In this document: piece by piece, positions 22,771 through 30,870 of the stretch | How the letters are laid out: every line of letters starts with the position of its first letter | How positions within the stretch are numbered: the stretch's first letter is position 1 | Assembly (NCBI GenBank): GCA_024276735.1 | Contig: JAJRWQ010000105.1 | Location: 1 to 44,248, forward strand | DNA: 44,248 nucleotides | Direction of reading: 5' to 3' | From: Actinomycetes bacterium | Lineage (GTDB): Bacteria > Actinomycetota > Thermoleophilia > BMS3ABIN01 | Program-made: the position numbers and the translations under genes | Notes under the pieces: generated by a model | What the model saw: the letters and a program-made list of their open reading frames with translations, nothing else | What the model was told of the DNA's origin: nothing | The model's database searches: none

Positions 22771-23862
22771 TTGAGGGGCGGCCAGCCTGCCAGCGAATAC
22801 GATGCCGTGGTCGTGGGCGCCGGGCCAGCAGGCTGCGCGGCCATCCTGGGAGCGCCCGCGGGCTTGCGCCTGCTCCTGGTGGATCGCCTGGAGCTACCCC
22901 GCGACGTCATCTGCGGCGGGGTGCTGGTGCCGCGGTTGGCTCGCCACCTGGCGGCCATGGGCCTGCCGCTCCGGGACACCGTCATCGCGGAGCCGCGGCG
23001 GCTGCACTGGAGCCTCTTCGACTGGCGGCTTGGTCGCGGCGGCCCGCTCACCGACACCGCGTACATCAACATCGCCCGCGACCGTTTCGACGCCTGGCTG
23101 CTGGAAGCGGCGGTCAACCGCCCCGGCGTCGAGCTCTGGGACCGCACCAGCTTCCTGGGTGTCCGCGAGCGGGCCGGCGCCGGGCTCAGGGTGCTGCTGC
23201 GCCGGCAGGGCAGCGAGTCAGCCGTCGTCTGCCGCACCCTGGTCGGAGCCGACGGTGCCCGCTCGCGGGTGCGCGGCGCCGCCGGCCTGCCGGCAGCGGA
23301 CTACTGGGTGGCCGTGCAGGGGGAGATCGCCTCCCCGGGCAACGGGGTGGACCGTTTCCTGGCCGTACTGGGCGAGGACATCGACTTCTACGGCTGGGTG
23401 ATCCCCAAGGACCAGCACCTGGTGGTGGGGCTGGGCTGCCGGCGCTCGCGCCAAGACCCCGGGAGCAGCCTCGAATCCTTCCTGGGGGAACTGGACCGCC
23501 GGCACGGGATAGGCGGCAGCCTCCTCTCCCCCGCCAGGGCCAGGGCCACCTTGCGTTTCCGCCGCCGGCGCGAGCTGTTTCCCGGCCACGGCGACATCCT
23601 GCTGGCCGGCGAGGCCGCCGGCATCGTTTGCCCCTGGAGCGGTGAGGGAATCAGCGGCGCCGTCTTCAGCGGCTCACTCGCCGGTGCCGCCCTCGCCGAC
23701 GGCCGGCCTCTCCGGGCTTACCGCCGTGGGCTTGCGCGCATGCTGCCGGCGCGTCTCTTCGACCGCCTTGCGTTCGCCGTCATGAGAAGGCCGTGGGCCC
23801 GGCGGCTGGTGGCGACGGCAGCGCCCGCCAGCGAGTTCAAGCCCCTGGATGCTGCTGGTTGA
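22771..23862 (+). CDS. FAD-dependent oxidoreductase, geranylgeranyl-reductase family
   Basis: A 363-aa flavoprotein. The N-terminal dinucleotide fold is clear (YDAVVVGAGPAGCAAIL...LLLVDR). The family Cys motif appears as DVICGGVLVPR, the FAD-ribityl motif as LVGADGARSRVR and the C-terminal flavin motif as DILLAGEAAGIVCPWSGEGISGAVFSG. Members reduce isoprenoid chains of lipids, chlorophyll or quinones; substrate here is unknown. The start is a TTG at 22771 after GGAAAGGGGG. It lies alone on the plus strand between metG and a convergent M23 peptidase gene, whose 3' end overlaps this gene by 189 bases. Confidence 0.87.
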   Translation: MRGGQPASEYDAVVVGAGPAGCAAILGAPAGLRLLLVDRLELPRDVICGGVLVPRLARHLAAMGLPLRDTVIAEPRRLHWSLFDWRLGRGGPLTDTAYINIARDRFDAWLLEAAVNRPGVELWDRTSFLGVRERAGAGLRVLLRRQGSESAVVCRTLVGADGARSRVRGAAGLPAADYWVAVQGEIASPGNGVDRFLAVLGEDIDFYGWVIPKDQHLVVGLGCRRSRQDPGSSLESFLGELDRRHGIGGSLLSPARARATLRFRRRRELFPGHGDILLAGEAAGIVCPWSGEGISGAVFSGSLAGAALADGRPLRAYRRGLARMLPARLFDRLAFAVMRRPWARRLVATAAPASEFKPLDAAG

Positions 23863-24894
23863 CCAACATGGTTCATGCCGCTTCCCGCCGCCGTGCCGCC
23901 GGCGATCACCCCGCCCGGCTATGACAGCCCCTCCGGAAACCGCCAGCAGGAGGGCCGCCGGCAGCGTGGTTTTCATCCCTTCCCCGCGGGCAGCCGCCGG
24001 TGCGGTCGCCCGCGCCCGGACCCTGCCGGTAGATAACGGCTGCCCGTCCGGCGCCGGCAGGCGCCAGTCGGTCACGATCGGTGGCGGTTTCGATTGGGGA
24101 ACCGCCGGGCGGTCGTCGGCCCTGGCGCCGGCGCTGCCGTGGTTTTCCGCGTGGTTAGCGGCAGGCACCGTCTCCGGAACCGCTGGCGATGGCGCTGCTG
24201 CGGCTTTCGGCGTCGCGGGTGCAGCGGCGAAATCTGCAGGCGCGGCGGGTGCGGCGTCGGGCGCCACTGCCGCGGCATCCGGGATATCCGGGCCCGCGCC
24301 CGGCCCCGGCGCGGCAGCAACCTCTTTCTCCTCCGGCCCGTCTCCGGGCGCCGGGGTGCCGCCGGCAGCAGTCGACGTTCCTTCCTCGTATCCGGCGGCA
24401 GGCAACAGGTCCAGCGGGTTGAGGTAGCGCCGGTGTCCCGAGACGGACTTGATGCCGAAGTGCAACGGGCGGCCGTCGCCGGTGCCGATTTCGTCGCCGC
24501 CATCCACTACCTGCCCCCGCTCGACGCTTGCCTCCCGAAGGTGCAGGTAGCTGCTCCTGATCCCGCCCACGTGCTCGATCACCACGGTGAGGCCGCCGCC
24601 CTCTGCCGGAGTGTACCCGGCGAAGACCACCTTGCCGCCGGCGGCGGCTTTCACCGGCCCGCCCGCCGCCAGCGCGATATCGATGCCCCGGTGGCCGCGG
24701 TCGCTGTGGCGGTCCAGGGTCCAGGTGCGAGTGATCTCTCCCCGGGCCGGCCACGAGAATTCAATGCCGGCCGGTACGGGGTCCGATACCGGGTGAACGG
24801 CAGCCAGGCAGGTGCCAGCTTGATGCTGAAGTAAAAGAGGGGTGATAACAACGAGTGAAAACAGCAACCACCGTACCCGCTTCCGCGTCCGCAT
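23674..24894 (-). CDS. exported M23 family metallopeptidase with long low-complexity tail
   Basis: A 406-aa secreted or anchored peptidoglycan-endopeptidase-like protein. A signal sequence (WLLFSLVVITPLLLQHQAG) is followed by an M23/LytM domain (~48-165) with HRGIDI (HxxxD) and PLHFGI (HxH), so the zinc site is intact. After that come about 130 residues of Ala/Pro-rich linker and a hydrophobic stretch (TTLPAALLLAVSGGAVIAG) followed by basic residues. The last ~63 codons overlap the convergent flavoprotein gene and look like shadow sequence. The true C-terminus may lie near the basic residues if a frameshift occurred around 23900. GGAGGTAG precedes the ATG. Confidence 0.82.
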   Translation of the reverse strand: MRTRKRVRWLLFSLVVITPLLLQHQAGTCLAAVHPVSDPVPAGIEFSWPARGEITRTWTLDRHSDRGHRGIDIALAAGGPVKAAAGGKVVFAGYTPAEGGGLTVVIEHVGGIRSSYLHLREASVERGQVVDGGDEIGTGDGRPLHFGIKSVSGHRRYLNPLDLLPAAGYEEGTSTAAGGTPAPGDGPEEKEVAAAPGPGAGPDIPDAAAVAPDAAPAAPADFAAAPATPKAAAAPSPAVPETVPAANHAENHGSAGARADDRPAVPQSKPPPIVTDWRLPAPDGQPLSTGRVRARATAPAAARGEGMKTTLPAALLLAVSGGAVIAGRGDRRRHGGGKRHEPCWSTSSIQGLELAGGRCRRHQPPGPRPSHDGERKAVEETRRQHARKPTAVSPERPAVGEGGTGE

Positions 24895-24916
24895 CGTCTA
24901 CCTCCACTCGAGCCTT

Positions 24917-24933
24917 CGTCACCGGCGGTGACG
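24917..24933. promoter_or_regulatory. 17-bp palindrome at the predicted transcription start of the M23 gene
   Basis: CGTCACCG-G-CGGTGACG is a perfect inverted repeat with one central base. It lies just downstream of the predicted -10 and over the expected start of transcription, the position of a repressor operator. The binding protein is unknown. Confidence 0.4.
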
Positions 24934-24935
24934 CG

Positions 24936-24964
24936 AATTTATCACGGGGAAAGCGCGGGTGCAA
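24936..24964 (-). promoter_or_regulatory. sigma-70 type promoter of the M23 peptidase gene
   Basis: On the minus strand TTGCAC, 17 bases, TAAATT. The start codon is about 42 bases downstream of the -10. Confidence 0.45.
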
Positions 24965-25002
24965 GCAGGGCCTGGATGAAATATCGCAAAATGGGGGAAA
25001 AA

Positions 25003-26487
25003 TCAACGCCGCTGGCGCAGCAGCTCTTCCACCACCTCCCGGTCGTTGAAACGCCGTTCACCGTCCGGCATCAACTGCAGCTCCTCGTGCCCCTTGCCGG
25101 CCACCAGCACCACGTCGCCGGCACCGGCGGCATCCAGGGCGGCGGCGATGGCGCGCCGCCGGTCTTCCAGTCGCCGGTACTCGCCGCCGGTGGCTGCCAG
25201 GCCCGCTTCCACCTCGTCCATGATCACTGACGGTGACTCCTGGTAACAGTCGTCGGTGGTGAGCACCGAGAGGTCGGCGGCCTCACCGGCGATGCGGCCC
25301 ATCAGCGGCCGCTTGCCCCGGTCCCGCATTCCCGGGCAGCCGAATACCAGGATCAGCCGGCCGCGGGCCAGCTGCCTGGCCGCGGCGATCGCCCGCCGCA
25401 GGCCGTCCTCGTTGTGGGCATAGTCGATGATCACCTTGAAGGGCTGATCCACGTCGAGCAACTCGAACCTGCCCGGCGCCCCCCGGAAGCGCTCCAGCCC
25501 CGTGACGATGGCGCCCGGCGCGGCCCCCAGGGCGACCGCGGCCGCGGCGGCGGCAGCCGCATTCTCGGCGTTGAAGCCGCCGTTTACGCCCAGCTGCAGC
25601 TCGCCCTGCCAGCCGGGAAGCTCCAGGACGATGCGCAGGCCGGGGCCCGTAGCATCGGCCGCTTGCACGGTGACCGTGGCGTCGTGTCCACCGGTGGCGA
25701 AGGTCACCAGCTCGACGCCGGTTCCCGACAGCTCCGCCGCCAGGCGGCGGCCATGCTCGTCGCCCACGTTGACCGCCGCCGCCGACGGCGGCTGGAGGCC
25801 CCTGCCGTCCCCGGTGAACAGCCGGCGCTTCACCTGGTAGTAATCGTCCAGGTCGCCGTGAAGGTCCAGGTGGTCGCGGCTCAAGTTGGTGAAGACGGCC
25901 ACGTCGAGGTCCAGCATGTCCGCCCGGTGCAGCGCCAGGCCGTGCGATGAAATCTCGGCGGTGACGAAATCGAGACCGTGGGCGACGGCCTCGGCCAGCA
26001 TCGCCTGCAGGTCGGGGGCCTCGGGGGTGGTGCGGCGCGCCTTGCGTGGGCGCGCCCCCGTACGGTACTCGATGCCGCCGATCAGCCCCGTGCGGGCGCC
26101 GGCGGCCGCCATGATCGACTCCAGCATGAAGGTGGTGGTGGTCTTGCCGTTGGTGCCGGTGACGCCGGCGAGCGTCAGCTTCCGCGAAGGGTGGTCGTAG
26201 AACTCGGCGGCAACCGCGGCCATGGCCCGCCGGGCATCGGTCACCTCGACCAGGGGCAGGCCCGCGAGCTCCACCTTCCTGGTGACCAGTGCCGCCGCGG
26301 CGCCGGCAACCCGCGCCCGGGGCAGGAACTCGTGGCCGTCGCGCTGAAAGCCCTCTATGGCAAAGAAGAGATCGCCCGGCTCAACGCGCCGCGAGTCGTA
26401 GGCCAGCCCGCCGATCTCGATATCTTCGGCGGGTATCTCGCCGGCCGTCTCCACGCCCGAAAGCAGGCGCCGCAGGCTTTTTTTCAT
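25003..26487 (-). CDS. murE: Mur ligase MurE (UDP-MurNAc-tripeptide synthetase) with atypical specificity motif
   Basis: ATP-dependent ligase adding the third residue of the peptidoglycan stem peptide in the cytoplasm. The N-terminal UDP-binding domain has DSRRVEPGDLFFAIEGFQRDGHEF, the ATP loop is GVTGTNGKTTTTFMLESI, and the central motifs TAEISSHGLALHR and FTNLSRDHLDLHG are present. The C-terminal domain has YAHNEDGLRRAI and GKGHEE. Where meso-DAP enzymes have DNPR this one reads TTDDCYQESP, so the Arg that contacts meso-DAP is missing. The third residue may therefore be different, or this is a MurE-like paralog. Start set at ATG 26487. No other mur genes adjoin it. Confidence 0.9.
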   Translation of the reverse strand: MKKSLRRLLSGVETAGEIPAEDIEIGGLAYDSRRVEPGDLFFAIEGFQRDGHEFLPRARVAGAAAALVTRKVELAGLPLVEVTDARRAMAAVAAEFYDHPSRKLTLAGVTGTNGKTTTTFMLESIMAAAGARTGLIGGIEYRTGARPRKARRTTPEAPDLQAMLAEAVAHGLDFVTAEISSHGLALHRADMLDLDVAVFTNLSRDHLDLHGDLDDYYQVKRRLFTGDGRGLQPPSAAAVNVGDEHGRRLAAELSGTGVELVTFATGGHDATVTVQAADATGPGLRIVLELPGWQGELQLGVNGGFNAENAAAAAAAAVALGAAPGAIVTGLERFRGAPGRFELLDVDQPFKVIIDYAHNEDGLRRAIAAARQLARGRLILVFGCPGMRDRGKRPLMGRIAGEAADLSVLTTDDCYQESPSVIMDEVEAGLAATGGEYRRLEDRRRAIAAALDAAGAGDVVLVAGKGHEELQLMPDGERRFNDREVVEELLRQRR

Positions 26488-26502
26488 CGTCGCCGGCAAC
26501 GA

Positions 26503-27606
26503 TCAGGCCTCACCGTCACCCTCTTTCTCCGGCAGCGGCGGCTCCCGCTTCTCGAAAACCACCCGGGGCCTGAAGAAGATGAAGAGCTGGCGCCCCAGCG
26601 CCACCGTCGGCAGGGCGATGATCATGCCGGCGATCCCGTAGAGCTCGGCGCCGGCGAGCACGGCGAAGATCACCAGCAGCGGGTGTACGCCCACCAGTGA
26701 CCCCATGATGGTCGGTACCAGCACGTGCCCTTCCACCTGCTGGATGAAGATGAAGAGGATCACCACCGCCAGCGCCGCCCACGGCGAGCTGAAGAGAGCC
26801 AGGATCACCGGCGGCGTGGCGCCCAGGATGGGGCCGATGTAGGGTATGAACTCGGTGAGGCCGGCCCAGGCGCCGAAGAAGATGGAATACTCGCCGCCGC
26901 CGCTCCAGATGCCGGTGATATCCAGCAGCCAGATACCCACGCCCACGCTGAGGCCGATGAGGAAGCCCAGCAGCACCTGGGCCCGCACCCACTGGTTGAG
27001 CGCCTTCTGGCTGGACTGGATCAGCTCGTCGGCGTCGTCGCGGCTGCCGGCGGGAAAGAGGTTGCGGAAGGCGTCCCCGATGCGCCGGGCGTCCAGCAGC
27101 ATGTAGATGGAGATCACCACCACTACCAGCAGCTGCGTGAGCACGGTGATCACGTTGAAGGACTGTGACACCAGCCAGGTTCCCAGGGAAGCGCCGTAGT
27201 CTTCCAGCCTGCTTATGATCTTCTCACTCTGGGCGCTCACGTCTATGGGCAGGTTGAGTCTCTCGAACGATGCCTTCCAGCGCGCCAGCTCGTCACCTGC
27301 CTCGGTGATGTAGAAGGGCAGCCGGTCCACCAGCTCCTGGAGCTGGTCGATCGCCGGCGGGATGACCACGATGAAGAAGGCCACCAGCAGCGCCAGGAAC
27401 AGGCTGTAGACGATCAGCACCCCCAGCGGCCGCGGCACCTTCAGGGTCTCCAGGTGCTTCACCAGGGGGTTGAGCATCAGGGCGATGATGGTCGCCGCCA
27501 GGAAGATGAAGATCACCTTGTTGACCTCGGCGACGGCGAACCAGACCAGCAGCACCAGCACCGGCAGCAGTACCATCTGCGCCCACCGGGGAACGATGAT
27601 ACGCAT
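26503..27606 (-). CDS. AI-2E family transporter (PerM/YtvI-type permease)
   Basis: Inner-membrane protein of 367 aa from ATG 27606 (GGAG 8 bases upstream). About eight hydrophobic segments show the family pattern: VFIFLAATIIALMLNPLVKHLE, LLVAFFIVVIPPAIDQLQEL, the amphipathic middle region, then PYIGPILGATPPVILALFSSP and GHVLVPTIMGSLVGVHPLLVIFAVLAGAELYGIAGMIIALP. Family members export AI-2, fatty acids or Na+; the substrate is unknown here. The stop is 15 bases before the murE start, so the two are cotranscribed. Confidence 0.93.
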   Translation of the reverse strand: MRIIVPRWAQMVLLPVLVLLVWFAVAEVNKVIFIFLAATIIALMLNPLVKHLETLKVPRPLGVLIVYSLFLALLVAFFIVVIPPAIDQLQELVDRLPFYITEAGDELARWKASFERLNLPIDVSAQSEKIISRLEDYGASLGTWLVSQSFNVITVLTQLLVVVVISIYMLLDARRIGDAFRNLFPAGSRDDADELIQSSQKALNQWVRAQVLLGFLIGLSVGVGIWLLDITGIWSGGGEYSIFFGAWAGLTEFIPYIGPILGATPPVILALFSSPWAALAVVILFIFIQQVEGHVLVPTIMGSLVGVHPLLVIFAVLAGAELYGIAGMIIALPTVALGRQLFIFFRPRVVFEKREPPLPEKEGDGEA

Positions 27607-27671
27607 GCTTTTTTCTCCGTCCGCGCCCTTCATTCTTCGCTCCGGTTTCCTATCCCTGGCAATGCAGCCTG

Positions 27672-27680
27672 ATTATAACA
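27672..27680 (-). promoter_or_regulatory. extended -10 promoter of the AI-2E/murE transcript
   Basis: The minus strand reads TGTTATAAT, a perfect extended -10 (TGnTATAAT), 66 bases before the ATG at 27606. No good -35 is visible, which extended -10 promoters tolerate. Confidence 0.5.
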
Positions 27681-27769
27681 GCACCCGGTGCGGCGAAGTG
27701 CTCCGGCTTCTTGCAACGATCATCACATGCCCGGTTGAAATCCGCCGCGCAGATGTTAGGGTTCAGACA

Positions 27770-28555
27770 ATGGCTTCAGAGATGCACACTCTACGGCCAC
27801 GGACCGCCACGCGGTATCGATACCGGTGGCATTCCGTGGCCTTTGTTGCGGTCATGCTGATCCTGGCCACGGCGGCAATGGCGCTGCACATTGCTTCTTC
27901 GCGGGCGGACCCTTCTCCCCTGCTGGACGAGGAGACCGTGGCCGCCGCTCACGAGCAGGCACTGGTGCGCCTGCCGGAGGGCCTGCCCATGGCCAACGTG
28001 GATGGCTTGCAGCTGGTGCTGCCCATCTGCCGGGACCAGCTGACGGCGCTGGGCTACCATGCCGCCACCGGTGACGACGGCGGCGAGGTCGTGCCCCTGG
28101 AACCCCTGGGCGACCGCCTGAACGCTTCCATCCTGGGGCGCGGGCTCGGCTCCCGGGAGAACGGTGAGGGACAGCCGGGATACTACCTGATGGAGAGCGA
28201 CGCCGCGGGCGAGGACACCGGCGCCCTGGACGTGGGCGCGCCCCCGGGCACTCCCGTTTACACCCCCGTCGACGGCGTGGTCGCCGGCGTGCGCTCGTAC
28301 CGCCTGCGCGGCGAGTGCGACGACGTCGAGGTGAGGATCCGGCCGCGCGACCAGTCGGGGCTGCTGCTGGTGCTGACCCACCTGGACAACGTCGAGGTCT
28401 CGCTGGGGCAGCCGGTCCGGGCCGGCGTCACCCGCCTGGGCGCCGTGCGCAAGATGGACGGCTGCTACCGCCAGCTGCTGGGCGGGTTCACCTACGACGA
28501 CGGCAACCACCTGCACCTGCAGGTGGAGCGCAACCTCTACCGCGCGGGGTCGTGA
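27770..28555 (+). CDS. membrane-anchored, degenerate M23-like (LytM fold) protein
   Basis: About 261 aa from the ATG at 27770. One N-terminal membrane segment (HSVAFVAVMLILATAAMALHIA) is followed by an exported domain. The C-terminal half follows the LytM/M23 pattern (GALDVGAPPGTPVYTPVDGVVAGV ... LLVLTHLDNVEVSLGQPVRAG ... GNHLHLQVE). The HxH motif is present, but the first zinc His (HxxxD) is replaced (DTGALD). It may therefore be an inactive, regulatory LytM protein like EnvC or NlpD; this is inference. Its TGA overlaps the GTG start of the next gene (GTGA). The upstream ORF-track extension overlaps the divergent permease gene. Confidence 0.72.
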   Translation: MASEMHTLRPRTATRYRYRWHSVAFVAVMLILATAAMALHIASSRADPSPLLDEETVAAAHEQALVRLPEGLPMANVDGLQLVLPICRDQLTALGYHAATGDDGGEVVPLEPLGDRLNASILGRGLGSRENGEGQPGYYLMESDAAGEDTGALDVGAPPGTPVYTPVDGVVAGVRSYRLRGECDDVEVRIRPRDQSGLLLVLTHLDNVEVSLGQPVRAGVTRLGAVRKMDGCYRQLLGGFTYDDGNHLHLQVERNLYRAGS

Positions 28556-29370
28556 GCGGCAGCGAGGTACCTGCCGTTTCCTGGGCGGTGATCGGCGGCT
28601 CCGCCACCCGGGGCTGTTCTTTCCCGGACGACGCCGGCGCCGGGGCCGAGGTGATCGAGACCGGCCTTTCCTTCGAGACCCCTTACGGCCCCTCGCCGGA
28701 AATGAAACTCTTCGTCACCGCCGGCGGCAGGCGCTGCCTGGCCGTGGAGCTGCACGGGTGGCAGCCGCAGCTGCCGCGCGGCGAGGCGTCGCGCCGCCTC
28801 TTCTGGGTATTCTCCCGCGCCGGCGTGCGGCACATCGTTGCCGATGCCGGCGTCGGCAGCCTGAACCCCTTGCTGGATCCCCGTGATATCGTTATTGCCG
28901 ACGATTTCGTCGACCTGACCACCGACCGCGATCCGCGCCCGGTGGTGGGAGGCAACCTGATGGTGATGCGTGATCCCGTCTGCCCGGTGCTGGCCTCGGC
29001 GCTCACCGCCGCCGCCCGCCGCCATGCCCGCGGCCGCGTCTTCGATCGCGGCACCTGCGTGGTCACCGAGGGTCCCCGCTTCGAAAGCCGTGCCGAGATC
29101 CGCATGATGCAGGCACACGGCGACATCATCGGCCAGAGCATGTGTCCCGAGGTATGGCTGGCACGCGATATCGGCGCCTGTTACGCGGCCCTGTACGTGG
29201 TGGTGAACTACGCCGAGGGCGTCGTCAGGGACTGGGACCACGACCTGCTGGCGGAGATCTTCACGGCCGATGCTGCCCGGCATGCCCGCATCGTGCTGGA
29301 GGCGATCGATGCCACCGGGGAAGACGCGCCCTGCCAGTGCCTCGAGCTGAGGAAGCCCACCCTGCTCTAG
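28552..29370 (+). CDS. MTA phosphorylase-like / purine nucleoside phosphorylase family protein
   Basis: A 272-aa member of the PNP/MTAP superfamily, probably a nucleoside phosphorylase. N-terminal strand WAVIGGSATRG, middle GVRHIVADAGVGSLNPLLDPRDIVIADDFVDLT and C-terminal CVVTEGPRFESRAEIRMMQAHGDIIGQSMCPEVWLARDIGACYAALYVVVNYAEG match the MTAP fold and purine-binding region. The phosphate-binding RHG..H..PPH segment of true MTAPs reads LHGWQPQLPRGEA, losing the Arg and later His. Activity or substrate may therefore differ. The GTG start at 28552 overlaps the upstream TGA. Confidence 0.75.
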   Translation: MSGSEVPAVSWAVIGGSATRGCSFPDDAGAGAEVIETGLSFETPYGPSPEMKLFVTAGGRRCLAVELHGWQPQLPRGEASRRLFWVFSRAGVRHIVADAGVGSLNPLLDPRDIVIADDFVDLTTDRDPRPVVGGNLMVMRDPVCPVLASALTAAARRHARGRVFDRGTCVVTEGPRFESRAEIRMMQAHGDIIGQSMCPEVWLARDIGACYAALYVVVNYAEGVVRDWDHDLLAEIFTADAARHARIVLEAIDATGEDAPCQCLELRKPTLL

Positions 29371-29379
29371 CCGCCGTGC

Positions 29380-29399
29380 CGCTGCCGGCGCCGGCAGCG
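29380..29399. terminator. perfect 20-bp palindrome between convergent genes, possible bidirectional terminator
   Basis: CGCTGCCGGC/GCCGGCAGCG is a perfect inverted repeat in the 44-base gap between the MTAP-like gene and rtcB. There is no T-tract, so a hairpin terminator is suggested only by position. Confidence 0.35.
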
Positions 29400-29414
29400 A
29401 TGGTTCCTCGCCAG

Positions 29415-30857
29415 CTAGCCCTTGATCACTCCCAGGGGCCGCAGCCGCGCCACTTTCTCCGAGAGCCCTGCCCGGTGGCAGACCTCCACCACCACGTCGA
29501 TGTCCTTGTAAGCCTCCGGCGCCTCCTCGGCCAGCGAGGCGGCGCTGCCGGCGCGCACGGTGATCCCCTGCTCCTCCAGCCGGGAGCGGAGCTCGTTGCC
29601 GCGGATGCGGCGCTTGGCCGCCCGCCGGCCCATCACCCTGCCGGCGCCGTGACAGGTGGAGCCGAAGCTGGCCGCCATGGCGGTCTCGGTACCCTTGAGC
29701 AGGTAGGAGGCCGTGCCCATGTCGCCGGGGACGATCACCGGCTGGCCCACGCCGCGGTAACGGGCCGGCACCTCTTCGTGCCCCGGCGGAAAGGAACGCG
29801 TGGCCCCCTTGCGGTGGACGCAGAGGCGCTTTTTCGTGCCGTCCACCTCGTGGTCTTCGAACTTGGCGATGTTGTGCGAAACGTCGTAGACCACGTCCAG
29901 GCCCAGCCTCTCCGCCGCCGTCCCGAAGATCCGCTCGCAGGCCTGCCTGGCGAGATGGGCCATCACCTGCCGGTTGGCGCGGGCGAAGTTGACCGCACAG
30001 GCCATGGCGGCGAAGTATTCCTGCCCCTCCCGGCTGCCGATGGGCGCGCACGCCAGCTGCCGGTCGGGAAGCCGTATCCCCTCGCGGTGGGCCACCCGGT
30101 CCATCACCCGCACGTACTCGCTGCAGACCTGGTGCCCCAGCCCCCGGGAACCGGAGTGTAGCATGATGCAAAGCTGGCCTTCCTCCACGCCGAAGGTGCT
30201 CGCCGCCGCGGTATCGAATACCTGGTCCACCTGCTGTACCTCGATGAAGTGGTTACCGGCTCCCAGGGATCCCGGCTGGGAGAAACCACGCTTGCGTGCC
30301 CGCGGGCTCACCCGCTCCGGGTCGGCGCCCCCGAAGCGGCCGCCGTCCTCGATCACTTCCAGGTCTTCAGGCCAACCGTACCCCTGCTCCACCGCCCAGG
30401 CCGCCCCCCGGGTCATCAACCGGTCCAGCTCCCGGTCGTCCAGGCGCAGCTCGCCGCCGCGGCCGACACCGGCCGGTATCGAGCGCGAGAGCTCGTGCAC
30501 CAGCTCCGGCACCCGGCTTCCCGCCTCGTCGACGGATATGTCGCTGCGCAGCAGGCGCACGCCGCAGGCGATGTCGTAACCCACGCCTCCCGGCGAGATC
30601 ACGCCCTCCCCGGTATTGAAGGCGGCGACGCCGCCGATGGCGAAACCGTAGCCCCAGTGAATGTCGGGCATCGCCATCGAGGCCACCTCGATTCCGGGCA
30701 GGCAGGCGACGTTCCTTACCTGTTCCAGCGCCTTTTCCCGGTCGGCCTTCTCGATGAGCTCCTCGCTGGCGAAGATGCGCCCGGGCACCCGCATCTCGCC
30801 CTCGGCGGGTATCTCCCAGATATTCGGTGATGTCTCCCTGGCGGCAGACGTCGGCAT
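29415..30857 (-). CDS. rtcB: RNA-splicing/repair ligase RtcB
   Basis: GTP- and Mn-dependent RNA ligase (480 aa) that joins 2',3'-cyclic phosphate or 3'-phosphate ends to 5'-OH ends. Clear family motifs: MPDIHWGYGFAIGGVAAF, ISPGGVGYDIACGVRLL (metal Cys), SLGAGNHFIEVQQVD, CIMLHSGSRGLGHQV, and GTASYLLKGTETAM...STCHGAGRVMGRRAAKR near the C-terminus with the guanylylated-His region. GGGGGTGA precedes the ATG. It lies immediately after the archease gene, its known activator. Confidence 0.97.
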   Translation of the reverse strand: MPTSAARETSPNIWEIPAEGEMRVPGRIFASEELIEKADREKALEQVRNVACLPGIEVASMAMPDIHWGYGFAIGGVAAFNTGEGVISPGGVGYDIACGVRLLRSDISVDEAGSRVPELVHELSRSIPAGVGRGGELRLDDRELDRLMTRGAAWAVEQGYGWPEDLEVIEDGGRFGGADPERVSPRARKRGFSQPGSLGAGNHFIEVQQVDQVFDTAAASTFGVEEGQLCIMLHSGSRGLGHQVCSEYVRVMDRVAHREGIRLPDRQLACAPIGSREGQEYFAAMACAVNFARANRQVMAHLARQACERIFGTAAERLGLDVVYDVSHNIAKFEDHEVDGTKKRLCVHRKGATRSFPPGHEEVPARYRGVGQPVIVPGDMGTASYLLKGTETAMAASFGSTCHGAGRVMGRRAAKRRIRGNELRSRLEEQGITVRAGSAASLAEEAPEAYKDIDVVVEVCHRAGLSEKVARLRPLGVIKG

Positions 30858-30870
30858 CGGCGTTCACCCC

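Noticed and set aside
28537-30171. 544-aa minus-strand ORF across the MTAP-like gene and rtcB
   Set aside because: It crosses a convergent gene pair in the wrong frame and contains no motif; rtcB and the MTAP-like gene explain the region.
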